A DNA stretch of 64,000 nt from Erythrophleum ivorense (Eukaryota > Streptophyta > Magnoliopsida > Fabales > Fabaceae), in contig JAIUCV010000005.1 in the NCBI GenBank assembly GCA_026724425.1, forward strand, positions 36,491,784 to 36,555,783, given 5' to 3'. Below, in pieces: positions 22,618 to 35,689 of the stretch (position 1 is the stretch's first letter; the number at the start of each line of letters is the position of its first letter). Under the pieces are notes generated by a model, which was not told where the DNA came from, did not search any database, and saw nothing but the letters and a program-made list of their open reading frames with translations. Position numbers and translations under genes: made by a program.

Positions 22618-25600
22618 TGTAACATCTAGTTCCTCCGTAAACGTGAAAAACGCGATGTTCAGTTTCTCCGTAAACGTTAGAAAAAAGGCCAAATATAAAA
22701 GGAAGTCCTCGAAATAGAAGGAATTGGAGCCAATTAAAATTAGGATAAAATTCTAAATAATAGAGAATGCGGATTTGAGCCTTGAGTTTCCCAGAAATCA
22801 AGGCCAGAGTGATTCGAAAAATTGTCAAAAGGCCAGTGGCATTTTTGTAATGTTGAGAAAATTTTGGAATTCACATAGGAGGGATTTTTAAATGAAAGTT
22901 CTAAGTTCTTCGGGGTTCTTAGCAGCCCTGAAAACTATGGGAAGCCCTGGGATAGTTAAAGCCCCTCCAGTATATGTTTTTCAATAGTGATAAGCTTAAA
23001 CTTTGACCGGATCATTCGGGAAGGTTTTAGCTCTAAATTGAGTGATTCTAAAGGCATTTTATAAGATTGAGGACCTAGATTTTATAATGGAAAAGACAGT
23101 TCTAAAAAAGGAGTTGAAACGAAGCTAAAACGAAAATGCCAATTTCAAGGGACATAAACAGAATTTTTCAAAACAAATTCTTCCCTATTTTCCCTTTATA
23201 AGTGGGGTCCTTTCCTCTCTCCCTTATGACTAACTTATTGCTTCGTTCAAACCAGGGAGAGGAGCTACCAAGAGAGATGCACAAGAAGGGTAAGGAAGAA
23301 GGGAGAAAAATCAAGAAGAAAAGATATGGAAATCAAGACTTTTTCTAGTTCTCTCTTTAGAAACTCTCTTCTCCTCCTTCCCACCTTCCTTTCTATAGTT
23401 TTGTTTGATGAAGTGGGGCTGTTTTTGGGTCTGGTTCAGAGGGAGAAAAGTAGGAATTCAAGGAGAACTTTACACCAAGTGAAAGAGGCTTTGAAGGAAA
23501 CAAGAAACCAAGGTATTTCTTCTTGTTTTGTTGTTTCTCCTTGCTTGCTTCTTCCATGGAATTTTCGTTAACCTTAGAGCCCATTCCATAGGAGATAAAT
23601 TCTGACCATATTAGGGTAGAATTAGTGGTTCTATAATGTGAGGATTAGGAAGATACAAGTGGAATTAATTAAGAAGCAAAAGAGAACTAAGAATGGGAAG
23701 TTAGGGATTTAAAAACATAGGCAAAAATATGATTTTATCTAAGAGTTCCCAAGCCTATGTAAATGTTTGTATGAGTTCCTAAGACCCCTAAAGAGCTTCC
23801 CACATGCACCTCCCATCCAAGAAAGCAAAGAAATTCAACTCTAAGTTGAAAAAGTGTAATGCATTTGAAGGGATTATAAAAATTGATTTAATTCATGCAT
23901 TCCCTAACATATGTGAGTGTTTGTTTGAGTTCTTAAGACCTCTAAGAAGCCTCCCAAGTGGCTCTCCCATCAAGGAAAAATTGAAAACCCCTTGAACCCC
24001 AAATGCTTCCATAATGTCGACCTAGGACAGATGGAGGGGTTAGAGAGTATTTTAATTTATTCTAGCCTTGGTTTGGGACTTCATATGATGGTAGAAGGTG
24101 GGAGGAACCCTTGGGAGAAATTTAGAAGCCATGGATTGGGAGATGAGGCAATGGCTTCTATAATGTGACCTTATGAAGCAACTTGTGTCGAGGCTTTTGT
24201 AAATGAATATGTAATGGCTCCAAGGACCTTAAATGAGGTCAAGAGGCCTAGGAATGAGAAGAGAATGGAGCCAAGAACTTGAATCATGATGATTGCTTCA
24301 ATAGGCTATATATGGAACCATTATATGACTTATGGAACTAAGTATGTTCTTAAATATAAGTTTAATGTCCTAGCTTATTTCAAGAGTATAATTAGCTTTC
24401 ATATGATGTGTTTAGGCCAAGAGAAATGATCTCCACCTTTTTGGGTGTATGAGGTCAAGGGAGAGGACTCAAGGCTTAAGGAAAAAGTGTGTAAATGTAA
24501 GCAAGGTAGCTTTCTCAACCTTCTCTCATGCATGGATGTGTGTTTAGCTTATTTTAAAATGTATGTATGTATATTTTCAAGTTATGAAAAGTATGCTAGC
24601 ATGCCTTTATATGCCATGATTCTTGATGCCATGTTATATTTTCAAATGACTACATGATGTTTGTATGAGTTTACTTAAGTGTGGAGAGGCCAAGAACTCT
24701 TCCCTTTGATGAGGATGAGCCAAGAACCCTTGAACTTGGTTGAGACAAAGTAAAGAGTCTCCCAAAAGTAAAGTGGGCTCCCAAGAGTGTTGTTGAGTCC
24801 AATGCTCTTAAAGAATGGGTGAGGCAAGTCCAAAATCCATGAGCAGAAGTGTAAGGCCAATCCAAACACTTAGTGAGCTCTTGAATGTCTTGTATGATTT
24901 GTTCATATGCCAAGTTTGCCTTTTAAATGTCCATGACTTCTATTTTCTCCATGCATACATTTGTAAGGCTTGCTTTGCACATATTATGTATGATTGAATG
25001 TGAGATGAGCTATTGGGATTCTTTGAATCTCATCCCCTCATCTCCAAGGATCTAATATACTAGGTAAACCAAGTAGCTATGGTGAAGGAAGCCAACAACA
25101 ATGAAAGAAGGAGATTGATAAGCATATGCCTAGTTTTATCTATTTTGTAACTATAATGATGGTTTATAATGTATATAATGATGTAAATAGTCTATGACCC
25201 TTGAGGTATATATAAATATGCTATTATGTGATGTTTAGATGTATGAATATGATGTATGACCTCTAACATTTAGTTTGAGTATGTAATGCCAAAATGTGCA
25301 ATGTGGAAGTTTAATGGAAATGTGCATAAGTATGGGTTGAATGGCCAAAATAAGATATATAAGGTTTGAGATCATTTGGGTAGCTCACACAAGTCTTAAA
25401 TGTACTTGTAGACTTGCCCAAAAGGTACCACAATCAAGGGAAAGCCATTTGGCAAATTTGGTACCCTATATGGAGCTAAATTTGACTATAATGGAACCTT
25501 ACATCACTTTTTAGCCAAATGAGTTATTCTTGATCTAAAATTTGTCATGAAATTAGGTCTCATTAAGAGCTTTTTGAAAAGCTAAAGATCATAATTTTTG

Positions 25601-26492
25601 AAAGTCTACAGAATATTTAATGATTTTTCAAAGTTGGCAATTTTCATGGTGTCTGGTTGCTGCACTATTCATTTAGTCCGAAATTGTTTTCTATCACACA
25701 AGGCATAAATGAGGTTCAATTGCCACAAAATTTTATACGCAGAAACTAGACATTCATAGAGACTCATACCAACTAGAATCACCTCATTTGGAGGTCTAGA
25801 GAGGGAGATATGAATTTTTGAAATTTCTGTCTAGTATCAATAATTTTGCCCAACTAGAGGTACTGTTCCATTGAATTTCGAAGTCTGGGCTTAATGAACT
25901 AATCTAAAGAAATTTTTCCTCTCTATTTAACATCCATATCTTTCCATATTGGTATCATTTTAATGGATTAGATTTTTGTGGAATCAATTGGATATTTTCA
26001 AAATTTTCTACAAAATTCTATGACAGTTCCAGAATTCAGTCTGACCTTTGGACCATTTTAAATGTCAAATGCCCTTTGTAATGAATTTATGGTCTAAGCA
26101 TCTTTTTAGTGTGAAGTAGACATCCATATCTTCCTCGAATGACTAAGATTTCATGATTTTAATTTTTTTAGAATTAGTTATGATTTTTCAAAGTTTGACC
26201 AGAAAAGAGGCCAAATCTGGCCGAAAATATACTTGATTATTTTGAGCTCCATTTCAGTTTTTATGAGTTGTGGGCATGATTTTGAGATGGAAATGCATTG
26301 TATTGATGTATTTGAATATGAGAATGTATAGCATGAGCTTACATGGTCTACGCGACACTAAATGAAATTTTTAAGTGTGACGCAACGCAAAGAAAGTCAC
26401 TATTTTTCTCCTTTTACCTTATATCTTCATGAAAATAATGATGTGAGGTATGTATATATATGATATGATAAGATAGAAGTTATGGTGTTACA
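22618..26492 (+). mobile_element. Solo LTR, family E (copy C1)
   Basis: A 3875-bp LTR, TGTAACATCTAG...AGTTATGGTGTTACA, flanked by TAATT on both sides (22613-22617 and 26493-26497). It matches the minus-strand solo LTRs E1 and E2, for example the stretch around 22880-22980 ('gggttctta...gaagccctgggatagtta') against 58395-58490. A partial tandem duplication near its start repeats TCCGTAAACGT (22632 and 22667). It has no internal domain. Confidence 0.88.
23195..23201 (+). promoter_or_regulatory. TATA-like box of LTR C1
   Basis: TTTATAAGTGGGGTCC followed by a pyrimidine-rich run. It aligns in position with the TATATATA box of E2. Confidence 0.45.
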
Positions 26493-26883
26493 TAATTCCA
26501 GTTTAAATTTGTTAGTATTAGAGGATGATGTATGTCCAACTAGTTCTATTTGATTTTACTACTATCTATATTTTCCATGTCTGTGAGTTCTGGGCTAAAA
26601 TGTGACCATAGTTTGGATAGCTAATTTTATAAAGAAAAACTTTGCCACATTTTTCTTAGAATGTAACATAAGTTTTTTTTAATTTTCACTTGTTAAGGTA
26701 AATCGATAATAAAGGATTACCAATGTTTTATATTTTAAACTGGAATGACATGGAATTATAGATAAAGAAAAGTAAATATATTTGAAATTTTTGGATTTAG
26801 TATTTTACCTGCATAAGTAAATAGACTCAGTAAGGAGTTATAATAGCTAAAGAAGAACTAAATAGTGAAGATGTTACATTAAT

Positions 26884-26895
26884 TGGTATCAGAGC
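26884..26895 (+). other. Primer binding site of element X, tRNA-iMet type
   Basis: TGGTATCAGAGC, a 12-base match to the complement of the initiator tRNA 3' end, five bases after LTR end 26878. Confidence 0.88.
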
Positions 26896-28440
26896 AAAGA
26901 TTCAAGCATGTTAGATATGATTAGGGCTCAAGAAAGATGAATATATATAAATGTGTTAGCTTTTTGATGAAATTATGAGTGTGCATGTTAGTGGCATATA
27001 AGCAACTTATGTTATGAAGTTTAGTTGGCACAAATAGCATGATGATATTAGAATGGAAGGCCATTTAGAGTAGAGCTTGTAAATCCTAAGCTAGTAGCTC
27101 TGCAAAGTATAGCATTTTGCCTGTAATAATAACCAGCAATAATGTAATGCAGTAGGAAGTAAGACTACAACTACAAGAGAGACTAATTCAGAGGGAAACT
27201 AAGAAAGAGAACTTTTCCCCTTAGCCACAACACCAGTTGCCCTGATAAGTTAGGGAATCCAGAAAACTATTCTCTCAAGCCAAAACCTATAGGCATCACT
27301 CCATAGGGCCTTAACTAGCTTTGATTCATCATCTGGCTAATGAATGATTAATGCAGAACATAGAGTCCCCTAGCCTTGATGGTGAGATGAATATAGAAAA
27401 AATTAAGGCTTGGATTATATAATTAGAAAAGTTACTTATAATAATAGAGTATAATTCAAAGTAGGAGGCCTTGTTGGCCATATTTAGGTTAATGAAAGTA
27501 ACAAATTGCTATGGATTATATAGAGAAAAGAAAGTTAGAGACCCTTAGAAATAGATTCAATATTTATAGAGAATATTTAAGTGATAGAAGAGTAATAGGC
27601 CATATGAGTCCGAGAAAGAGACTAAGGTGTTTTAACATTGAGCCAAGAGTAAGTAAGAAATAGCAATACTTTAGAATGAGAGTGATAATGTACAAGAGTA
27701 GTAAAGGTCATCGAGATTGCTTTGAGGCATTAACTCCCACCTAGAATGCTACTCTATATGATAGTGGTGGATAGGCCAAGAATATTAACTTTTAAGTATA
27801 TATATATATATAAGAATGAGACAATGTTAGAGAATGTTAGAAGTATTCAACAAGATTGTACTTTAGAAAAATTGTAATCAATTCAGTGTTAGATGTGGAA
27901 GGAATCTAGATAACGGATATGACACTAAAGTTGTTGTGGTCCACTGTTTGATGTAGAAAAGAGAATAAGACTAGAAAAGAAAAACCTAAAAGAGTCTAGT
28001 GATAGTATATAGTAAGCCTAGGTGAGCTAGCTAGATCCATAGTAAGTTGTTACCAAGAGACTAGGGAACCTTTAATAAGGAAAATGTCTTTGTTTGAGTT
28101 ATGAGCATAGCCTAAGAATGACAATTCCTATAAATTTAGATTAAAGGAGATAAGTAGAAAAGAGAATCGTATTTAAGGGAAATGGCTTAGAAAAGTAACT
28201 AGAGGAAGGGTCTTCTTAATTTGAAAAGAAAAGGATAAGATCATTTAGTTAGTGGTTAGTAACTTTCTAAGAGATAAGACCTCTAAATTAGTAATTACAG
28301 GAACATAGAGAAAGTGAGGAAGAGTTGAGAAATTAGTAACAGAAAGAAAAGCCCTCACTTTAATAGTGACAAAAAGAGAGTTATTAGATTGAGCATAGTA
28401 AAAAAAATGAAGGAGGGTTAGAGTTTCTACTATTTAAGAA
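26896..28440 (+). pseudogene. gag: Internal region of element X with decayed gag
   Basis: The clearest part is 27370-27549, which reads SLDGEMNIEKIKAWI and, after a stop, LEKLLIIIEYNS. This corresponds to the FDGEMN-KAEAWI-ELE block of the chromovirus gag at 1604-2719, so X belongs to a related chromovirus lineage. Stops occur every few dozen codons. No protease or RT motif was recognised before 28440, so X is either deleted or cut by later events. The 3' LTR of X was not found in the window. Confidence 0.6.
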
Positions 28441-29869
28441 CCTCGAAGATCCTCTAAAGTGTCTTTGGAGTTTTTGGATAGTGAAGATGAAGGACTAGAG
28501 GGAGAAGATCACTAGTCTAAAGCTTGTGATGGCAATCTCATATCCATGTTCAATCTCTTAGTCAATCACTCATGACGCTTGTCTTAAGTGATGTTCTTCA
28601 TTACTCTTCACCCATTTTCTTTTACCTTTTTGTTGTTTGTGTTTGGTTTTTGCTTTTATCCTTTTGGCTATGTAATTACTTTGGTTTATATTGACATTAG
28701 TATTATATTAATGAATCTATGTTTATTCCTCTATCCATAAATATATGTTTTGAATCTTTATGCAATTGGTATAAATGATGGGTAGAATACTTGCAATTAT
28801 GTATCAAAAGATAATGTTTCAATGGGATTCACCTTGAATTTGTGCTAATTGAATCTTAAGCCTAATGATGTGTTGAAAGAGAAAATTAGGATAGTGATAC
28901 TTTATACGCAACATATATCACAATTTCATTATCAAAAGATGATGAATTACCTAGCTAATTTAAGAAATATGATGATGTGTTGAAAGCCAAAAACTTATTG
29001 AATAAGGATTGCTTGATTGGACAAGAGAAGTAAACTTAGAGTAATTTTTTATCCTTAATGCACAATCAACTAAAGTTACCATGTGTTATGTTTTTTGTGT
29101 TGTGAGTCTCATTTCTTGAGTCCTATTTTGAGTCTTTAATTGTGTCTTTATTATATTATGTTTTATTGCTTTTTAGGTGTTTGATCGTTTGTCTATGTGA
29201 TTAGTAAGGTGACCTAGCATATTAGATTGTGAATAATGTAAGTACTTGCAGAGAATTCATAGACTAACCTTGAATGTAAGTAAAAGCCCTTATAATTAAT
29301 TGAGTAAAAAAATTCTCATAGGATTGACACTTATATTTTGAGTTTACGTTAATACTTGTGCAACTTTAGTGCATTTGTTTACTTTATCTATAAGATAGTT
29401 TAAATACATTACTAGTTCAACCTAGGAAGAGAAATGGCCATGGAGCTCACTATTTGATCCAAAGACCCAAGTTATGTTGGAGTTCTATGACTCTTACTTG
29501 ACCTAATTGATAAACCCACTCATCTTTACTTATCTTATAATAACACCACATGCATTGCCCCAATTCCCTCTTGGAATTGCATTCACTCCCTTTTATCTTA
29601 TCCCATCTCCCAAATATTCCTAAGCCTTCATGAAAACCTTAGTATATAACCCAATCAAATCTATTATAAAACTTGCATTTGTTGGAAAGGGGATGGCCTC
29701 ATGTCCCCCCTCATTTTGCCCTTACTTGAGGCCAAGCCTAATCTTCTATAAGGGACGTTTCTTTAAGTCGATCTTTCTAACATTTGCTAAAATGATGCAT
29801 TTTTATTATTTTTCTTGGTGTCTCTTTGTTCAATTTCTATTTCTTCTTTCTTTAATTTTTTATTTCTAG
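28441..29869. other. Unassigned sequence left of the hAT element
   Basis: No coding motif recognised. Two ATGATGTGTTGAAAG words (about 28865 and 28969) and a U5-like AT-rich tail (29250-29400) suggest retroelement-derived DNA, but I cannot define an element. Confidence 0.4.
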
Positions 29870-29897
29870 CATAGTTATTGAATCGTGATTCAAATCA
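29870..29897. repeat. hAT 3'-end terminal inverted repeat
   Basis: CATAGTTATTGAA pairs with the inverted end CATAGTTATCGAA at 63702-63690. Both continue after a short variable gap with GATTCAAA. The 8-bp flank is 29862-29869. Confidence 0.7.
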
Positions 29898-30104
29898 TAA
29901 ATCAAAAGGCTGATTTTTAAATGTTTAATCATAAACCATACCGAATCATAAAATTAAGAGACATAGTTAAAAATATATTATATAAAAAATATATGCCACT
30001 AAAATTTGCTCAAGAATAATTTTAAACTAGAAATTAACAAAAATTTAATTATAAGCCTCATAAAAAATCATAAGCCATAGCCTAATAATTATCTTATTGA
30101 TAAC

Positions 30105-32387
30105 TGACGGTTGAGTCAAGCAACCTCAAATAAATTAAGTTGAGTAGAATTTTGTAGTTAGTGATGCAACCTAAATTGTTTTCCTTAGAATTAGATTCTA
30201 ATAACTTGTGAAGGAGCCCTTAGGAGTGCAACTAAATGAAGACACAAGAAGAAGAGGTAATTGAGCAGTTTAATTTTTTTAGAATTTAATTGAATTAAAG
30301 TAACAACAAAAAGTTAGAGCTATACTAAATGGTGAAATCAACTAACAAATGTAAAGTTGTTAACCGTGGACTCATCTCCTTGACTTTAATTATCATTGCT
30401 CTCATTAGATTGATTTAAGACTTAGAACTAATCCCCTTGTTTAGTGTATTTATTAAAGAAATTCTTAGTTAACCATTGAGATACAAGTACTAAACCAATT
30501 GGAGCTTGTGACCACAACACTCTTCATTGATTAGTGCTAGTATAAAAAGATTAGAATGCACATAAATATGAGTTTAATCATTCTTTTAGGTTACTATACT
30601 TTCCACCTAAGAGTCCAAATTATCACTTAAACTCCTAATCTCTCAATTAAACTAATCAAAAATACATTTTAGCACCAATTACACAAAAATCATTGCACAA
30701 TTAAGCTAAAATTTGCAAGTAAAATGGGTGGAAAATGCATAACCATTCAAAAGCAATTCACCAAACACTTAATGTGCAATATTATATCTCCAATTCATGA
30801 ACAAAATTCAGAGACTTTACCAATCCAAAATAGTTACTACAATCAAGTTTCCATTAATTTAAACCAATCAATAGAACATTAATTAAAGTAACAATAAAAA
30901 TAGAAAAGGAGATGAGAGAATTAGCCTATTCTTGATTGAAATAGGGAGCTCTAATCTTCATCAAGGAGTTCCACCCAAGATTAGCCACCAAGATGATTTA
31001 AGCTTCCATTAATTTCAAGAATTAATGAAGGAAAATGAAAGGATGAAGAGCCACGACCATTGGAGAGCTTGATAGAAGAATAAGGATGAATCATGTTCCC
31101 TCTACTCTGTTTCCCCTTGAGAACCCCTTTTCTGAATTAAGGAAATAGATGGTTTTTTTCATTGATTTCATGCATGCTCTCCTTATTTTAGACGCTCCAC
31201 CTAAGCCTAAAATCATGTGATGCGTGCCTCTTTAATCATATTCTAGACGTCCCTCTGTGCTTGTGCTCCCCTAGACCTTCTCAAACACGAGCCACTTCAT
31301 CCTTTTTTCATGTCTTCTACCTACGACCCTTCCTCGAGAGTTAGTCTTCCCACCTGAAGTGTGAATATGTGAATGTTAACATGCCTTTCTTGTGTGTCAT
31401 ACGTGGAAATAATGGAATTCATCTATTCACGTGATAGTGGAGTGTCGTGGCTTCCTCTTTTCATGTGTAGCACAATTGTGCATACTCATAAGGAGTGGAA
31501 CGCGTGAATGGAAGAAAATGCCTCATGTTGTTATGTGTGATTCATAAGAATGAATGGAGTGATGTGTAAGTGAATGAAGTCGTGTGTATAGAGCATGTAT
31601 AATTGCTAAGTGGAACAGTCCATGCCTTCCATTTATGTATCCATGTGAAGACCAATCCATGTATGCATCAGGTGAGTTAGGTGTTACTATTTTGTGTATC
31701 AATATGAGCTGCCATGTAAAAGTCCCATAAGTGTGAATAAGTCATGCAAATTAGAACCTCGTGCTTGGTAGTGTGATGCTTCGGTTGCTAATCCCTCTTA
31801 TAGCTTGAGCCTCCTATCACATGGAGTGTGTGAATGGATGATGATTGATGTTGTGGATGACAATGTGGATAAGTGCAACCTTCGTGTATGATTTATCCTG
31901 CCCCCTCATTCCACGTGCAATGATGAGGACTGTGGATTCCATGATGAAGAACTCATGCTCTTTGCTCTAAAAATAGAACCTAATGCTCTTTCTTCCTGAT
32001 TCCATGATGAAAGAAACCGTGTGAGAGTGAAGTCATCCAACCATGTGAATTAATGGGTTGGACTTACTTTAACGTGTAAGTAAGAGGGCTATGTGAGTTG
32101 GATCTTGCATGATTCATCCATCATCTTCCAAATTTTTTTTTCAACATTTAAATTTAATTTGCTCAAAATCTACACAAAAAGAATGGAAAAAATTAAATAG
32201 GAACATTCCCAAAATTATTTAAAAGAAATTTATGCATTAAAATCTAATAATTTTGCAAATAAATTTATAAAGTGCAAAAATGGCCAATAAAATTAAATAT
32301 CCTCCAATTAAATCAATTAATCCTTAATTCATTATTAAAATGCTTAAATTAAGGGAAATAAAATATATATAAAAACAATATTTATTA
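30105..32387 (-). repeat. 3' LTR of G
   Basis: A 2.28 kb direct repeat with 40154-42405. Outer end TGACGG on this strand; inner end TTTATTA (for TTTATCA) next to the polypurine tract. It contains many TGTGAATG/CATGTG words (about 31360-31760) and no coding region. Confidence 0.88.
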
Positions 32388-32400
32388 ATTCCCCCATATT
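32388..32400 (-). other. Polypurine tract adjoining the 3' LTR of G
   Basis: The minus strand reads AATATGGGGGAAT directly before the LTR, preceded by GAGTGCAAAAGCTTA. The F element has the same context at 54381-54409. Confidence 0.75.
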
Positions 32401-33727
32401 TAAGCTTTTGCACTCTTAGGCAAAAGAAATCAAAACTCCAAGAAAAGGCTAATGTAAAGGAACCAAAAAGAAAATGTGTAAGCTACTTAGCATAAGCAAG
32501 ATCATAACACATCAATATCCTAACTCTCCAAGTCATATCAATTGCATTAATGCAATAAGTACCATGGCAATATACTTAACAAAAATGAAATACAATGATA
32601 GTCCCTCACATGGATTAGTATTTGCCACTCTCCTTTCTAATGTTGAGGAAGAAGTGTTTATTCTCAAATTTCAACTTATCCAACTTTACTACCATACGCT
32701 TAGTAATTATTTACATCTCCACCACTCAAAATCTAATGCTAATATATGAATCATAAGGGTCTATATCATGGTTGTAATATAGGCCAAGGTAAGAAACAAG
32801 TAGTAAACAAAAGAATGAGGACACTTTAAGAAGTAAAGCAAATACTTAAAATCATCAAGAGCATTAAGAGAGGATGTAGAATGGAATGAATGAGCATTTT
32901 AAGGCCTTATTCACTACAAACAAGCATGTATATAAAGGATACAAAAATAACTCTTCTTCCTTTCTTTTCCTTTTCTTTTTTCCTCATTTCATGTCATATA
33001 CTTGTCTCTTACTTTTTTATTTTATTTATTTTCTTCCTTTAAACTGTTTGTTTTGTTTTGTTTTTTTCAACTATGTATATTCTTCAATAAAGGTATATTT
33101 CCAAAAAGAGCAAACAAATGGCCTAAAATTGATGTGAAAATGCACATTTATCCAGCTATCAAGATGCAATGTTTTTAATAATTAAAAGTATCCTAATCAT
33201 GGTAGGAAGAATATTTGTTTGCTTTTTATGGCTAAGAGATTGAAAAGAAAATATATAAGGCTCAAGGGGTAAAACAAATGGATAAAACACATAAGGGATA
33301 GTTCTTTGGCTCTAGTTGAAACAAAACAAAGCAAGAATGAATGCCTTAATCATTTTCACGTATGGCAAATGAACAAATATGGCCTTGAATAAGATTCAAG
33401 CCAAGTTCTAAAGTAAAAGCAAGATAGAGGATGCACACTATAAATGAACAAATAAAGCTCAAATCCTCACAAGGTAAATTGACCATCAATAAAATTCATT
33501 AAAGCTCGGCTAATTGCCATTTAACTTGCATTCTCAACACAAGATCAATTTCTTATCAAGTCAAGTCATATCAAAGCCATGATTATACCTCAATACTAGC
33601 AACTTCCATAAAAAATAAAAGTATTTTTTTTTTCAAAACACAAAAGCAATGCACAAACAAAAGTAACATAAAAGACTAAAAATCAACTAACCAAAACAAA
33701 GCAAAACCAAAAATTTTATTTGAATGC
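32401..33727 (-). other. Non-coding region between pol and 3' LTR of G
   Basis: 1.3 kb with no recognisable envelope-like or other protein on either strand; the open frames are T-rich low complexity. It is bounded by two purine tracts. Confidence 0.6.
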
Positions 33728-33740
33728 TCACCCCCGCTTA
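33728..33740 (-). other. Second, pol-proximal polypurine tract of G
   Basis: The minus strand reads GACAATGCAATGTTTAAG and then CGGGGGTGAGC, just past the end of pol. The F element has the corresponding tract at 53088-53117. Confidence 0.65.
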
Positions 33741-33845
33741 AACATTGCATTGTCTTTAATGCCAGCATAAGATCTAATCAAAAGATAGATAACACAATAT
33801 AAAAAGTGAAAAGAAAAGTATACAACCAGGTAGTCAGGGTGGGTC

Positions 33846-34960
33846 TTAAAGTTGGAGCTCCTCCTTGTCCTCTCTCGAAGCCTCTTCATGAAAGTGCTTA
33901 AGCCTGTGTCCATTAACTTTAAATTTAGCTCCAATCCACTCATCCATAAGTTCAACTGCACTAAAAGGAAAAACATCAGAGACTACATATGAACCCTCCC
34001 ATCTAAAACTCAATTTACCAGGCATGAATTTCAATATAGACATAAAGTAAAACTTTTTCATTGATTTTAAAGTCCTTCCTAGATATCATTCTATCATGAA
34101 ATGCCTTGGTTTTCTCTTTATAAATTTGGGAGTTCTCATAGGCATCCTTTCTAATTCCTTCAATTTTTTGTGATTGATACTTTATTTCAACACCCGCCTT
34201 CTCTAACTCCATGTTACATTGCTTGACTGCCTAAAAAGCTTAGTGCTCTATCTCAACCAACAAGTGACAAGCCTTGCCAAATACAATTTGGTAGGGAGAC
34301 ATTCTAATTGGAGTTTTGAAAGCAGTCCTATAGGCCCAAAGTAAATTGGCCAAGTGCTTACTCTAATCCTTCTAGTTAGCTTGAACTGTCTTTTCCAGAA
34401 TCAGTTTGATATCCTTATTAGAACCTCCACTTAGCCATTGGTTTGTGGGTGGTAAAATGTTACAACTTTGTGTTGGACTTCATACTTTCCAAGTAAGCCT
34501 TGGAAATGCTTATTATAGAAATCGCTTTCCTAGTCATTGATGATAACTCTAGGTATTCCAAACTTACAGAAAATATGAGTCTTGACAAAAGAAACAACTA
34601 CACCAAAATCATCAATTCAGGTGGTAATGGCTTCCACCCATTTAGAAACATAATTCACAATAAACAAAATATAAAGATAGCTAAAAGATACAGGAAATGG
34701 GCCTATAAAATCAATGCCTCACACATCAAAGACTTCATAAAAGGGTACTGTGGCATCTCATTCTAGCGACCTATAGTACAAGTATGCTAACATCTAACAC
34801 ATTCCTTACAAAATTGATGTGCATATCTAAATAATGTAGGCTAGAATAATCCAAAGTCCAAAAACTTCCTAGCAGTTCTCAATGGACCAAAATGACCATC
34901 GCATGCGAAAGTATGACAAAAATGCAAGACAGAAACACTTTCATGATCAGGAATGTATCT
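33846..34960 (-). pseudogene. pol: Integrase of G (broken)
   Basis: DNA-insertion enzyme, recognisable in order. The zinc-binding N-terminus is CHTFACDGHFGPLRTARKF near 34900 with CX2C near 34800. The catalytic core starts GIDFIGPFPVSF near 34715 (first Asp present), continues with IPRVIIND near 34560 (second Asp present, then a stop), then FYHPQTNG near 34460 with the Glu region following, again after a stop. The C-terminal GKLSFRWEGSYVV...FKVNGHRLKHF lies at 34022-33890, which is characteristic of the Athila/Tat side of Ty3/gypsy. Stops and at least two frame changes inactivate it. Confidence 0.8.
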
Positions 34961-35179
34961 CCTAATAACTTAATCACTACCTCACTGCCACAAGTAAGGA
35001 TCATTCCAAATATAGTATTTTGCCTTACTTTTAAACTTATCTAGTTGATGCTTATTGAGATAAGTAGGTAATACACATGCAACCAGATACTTAACCATAT
35101 CAACATACCATGGCTCAGAAATAGTAACAGTATACAACCCATCATTAGGAAAAGTGTCAAAAATAGGGAAGAAGTTACC

Positions 35180-35592
35180 ACCGATGCCTCAATCCTACTC
35201 AAATTATCAGCAACTAAATTTTCTACACCACTTTTATCTTTAATCTCAATGTCAAATTTGTGCAGCTGAAGCATCCAGTGGATTAAGCATGGCTTTGAAT
35301 CTGGCTTCTTCATCAAGTGCTTAAGTGCTGCATGGTCAGTGAAAATAGTAACTTTAGTATCCAACAAATATGATTTACATTTCTCTAAAGCAAATATAAT
35401 AGTAAGAAACTCCTCAATGGTAGTACAATGGGTTTGTGCAAAATCCAAGGTCTTTGAAGCATAGGCTATAACATGAGATCTCTTATCTACTTTCCATCCC
35501 AAAACTGTTCTAAATGCATAATTGGAAGCATCACAATAAAGCTCAAAAGGAAGGCTACAGTCAGGTGGCTGAATAATTGGAGGTGTAGTCAA
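35180..35592 (-). pseudogene. pol: RNase H domain of G
   Basis: One long open piece: PPDCSLPFELYCDASNYA (first catalytic Asp), VIAYASKTLDFAQ, TTIEEFLTIIFALEKCKSYL (Glu region altered from the usual E-K-E-L), TIFTDHAALKHLM (Asp kept) and VENLVADNLSRI. In the last motif the usual His of ADHLSR is Asn. It would degrade the RNA strand during reverse transcription. It is followed by a frame change towards integrase. Confidence 0.82.
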
Positions 35593-35689
35593 CTTCTCTT
35601 TAAGTTTATCCCAAGCTAACCTATAATCATCATCAAAAGAAAAATCAACATCCTTTTAAAGAAGTCTAGATAAAGGCAATGTAATTTTA

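Larger units (their letters stand above)
18210..26878 (+). repeat. 5' LTR of element X (chromovirus type), interrupted by two solo LTRs
   Basis: The end GATGTTACA at 26870-26878 is followed by a tRNA-iMet PBS. The best start is TATAACATC at 18210, the complement of that end with TG mutated to TA. Removing D1 and C1 leaves pieces 18210-19753, 22603-22617 and 26498-26878, about 1.94 kb. The block around 18380-18510 resembles the early part of E-type LTRs ('gaggtcttgaaaac'), and the 'ttctgaatctcatc' phrase near 19566 resembles their middle. The start is inferred from terminal symmetry only. Confidence 0.6.

Noticed and set aside
26884..26895. tRNA gene fragment
   Set aside because: It matches only the last 12 bases of initiator tRNA, in complement, next to an LTR end. 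It is a primer binding site.
29630..29869. A 79-residue open frame just left of the hAT end
   Set aside because: T-rich C-terminus, no domain, and it ends at the hAT target site by chance.
32401..33727. Possible envelope-like gene between pol and 3' LTR of G
   Set aside because: No frame longer than about 90 residues, no signal peptide plus transmembrane layout and no similarity that I recognise.
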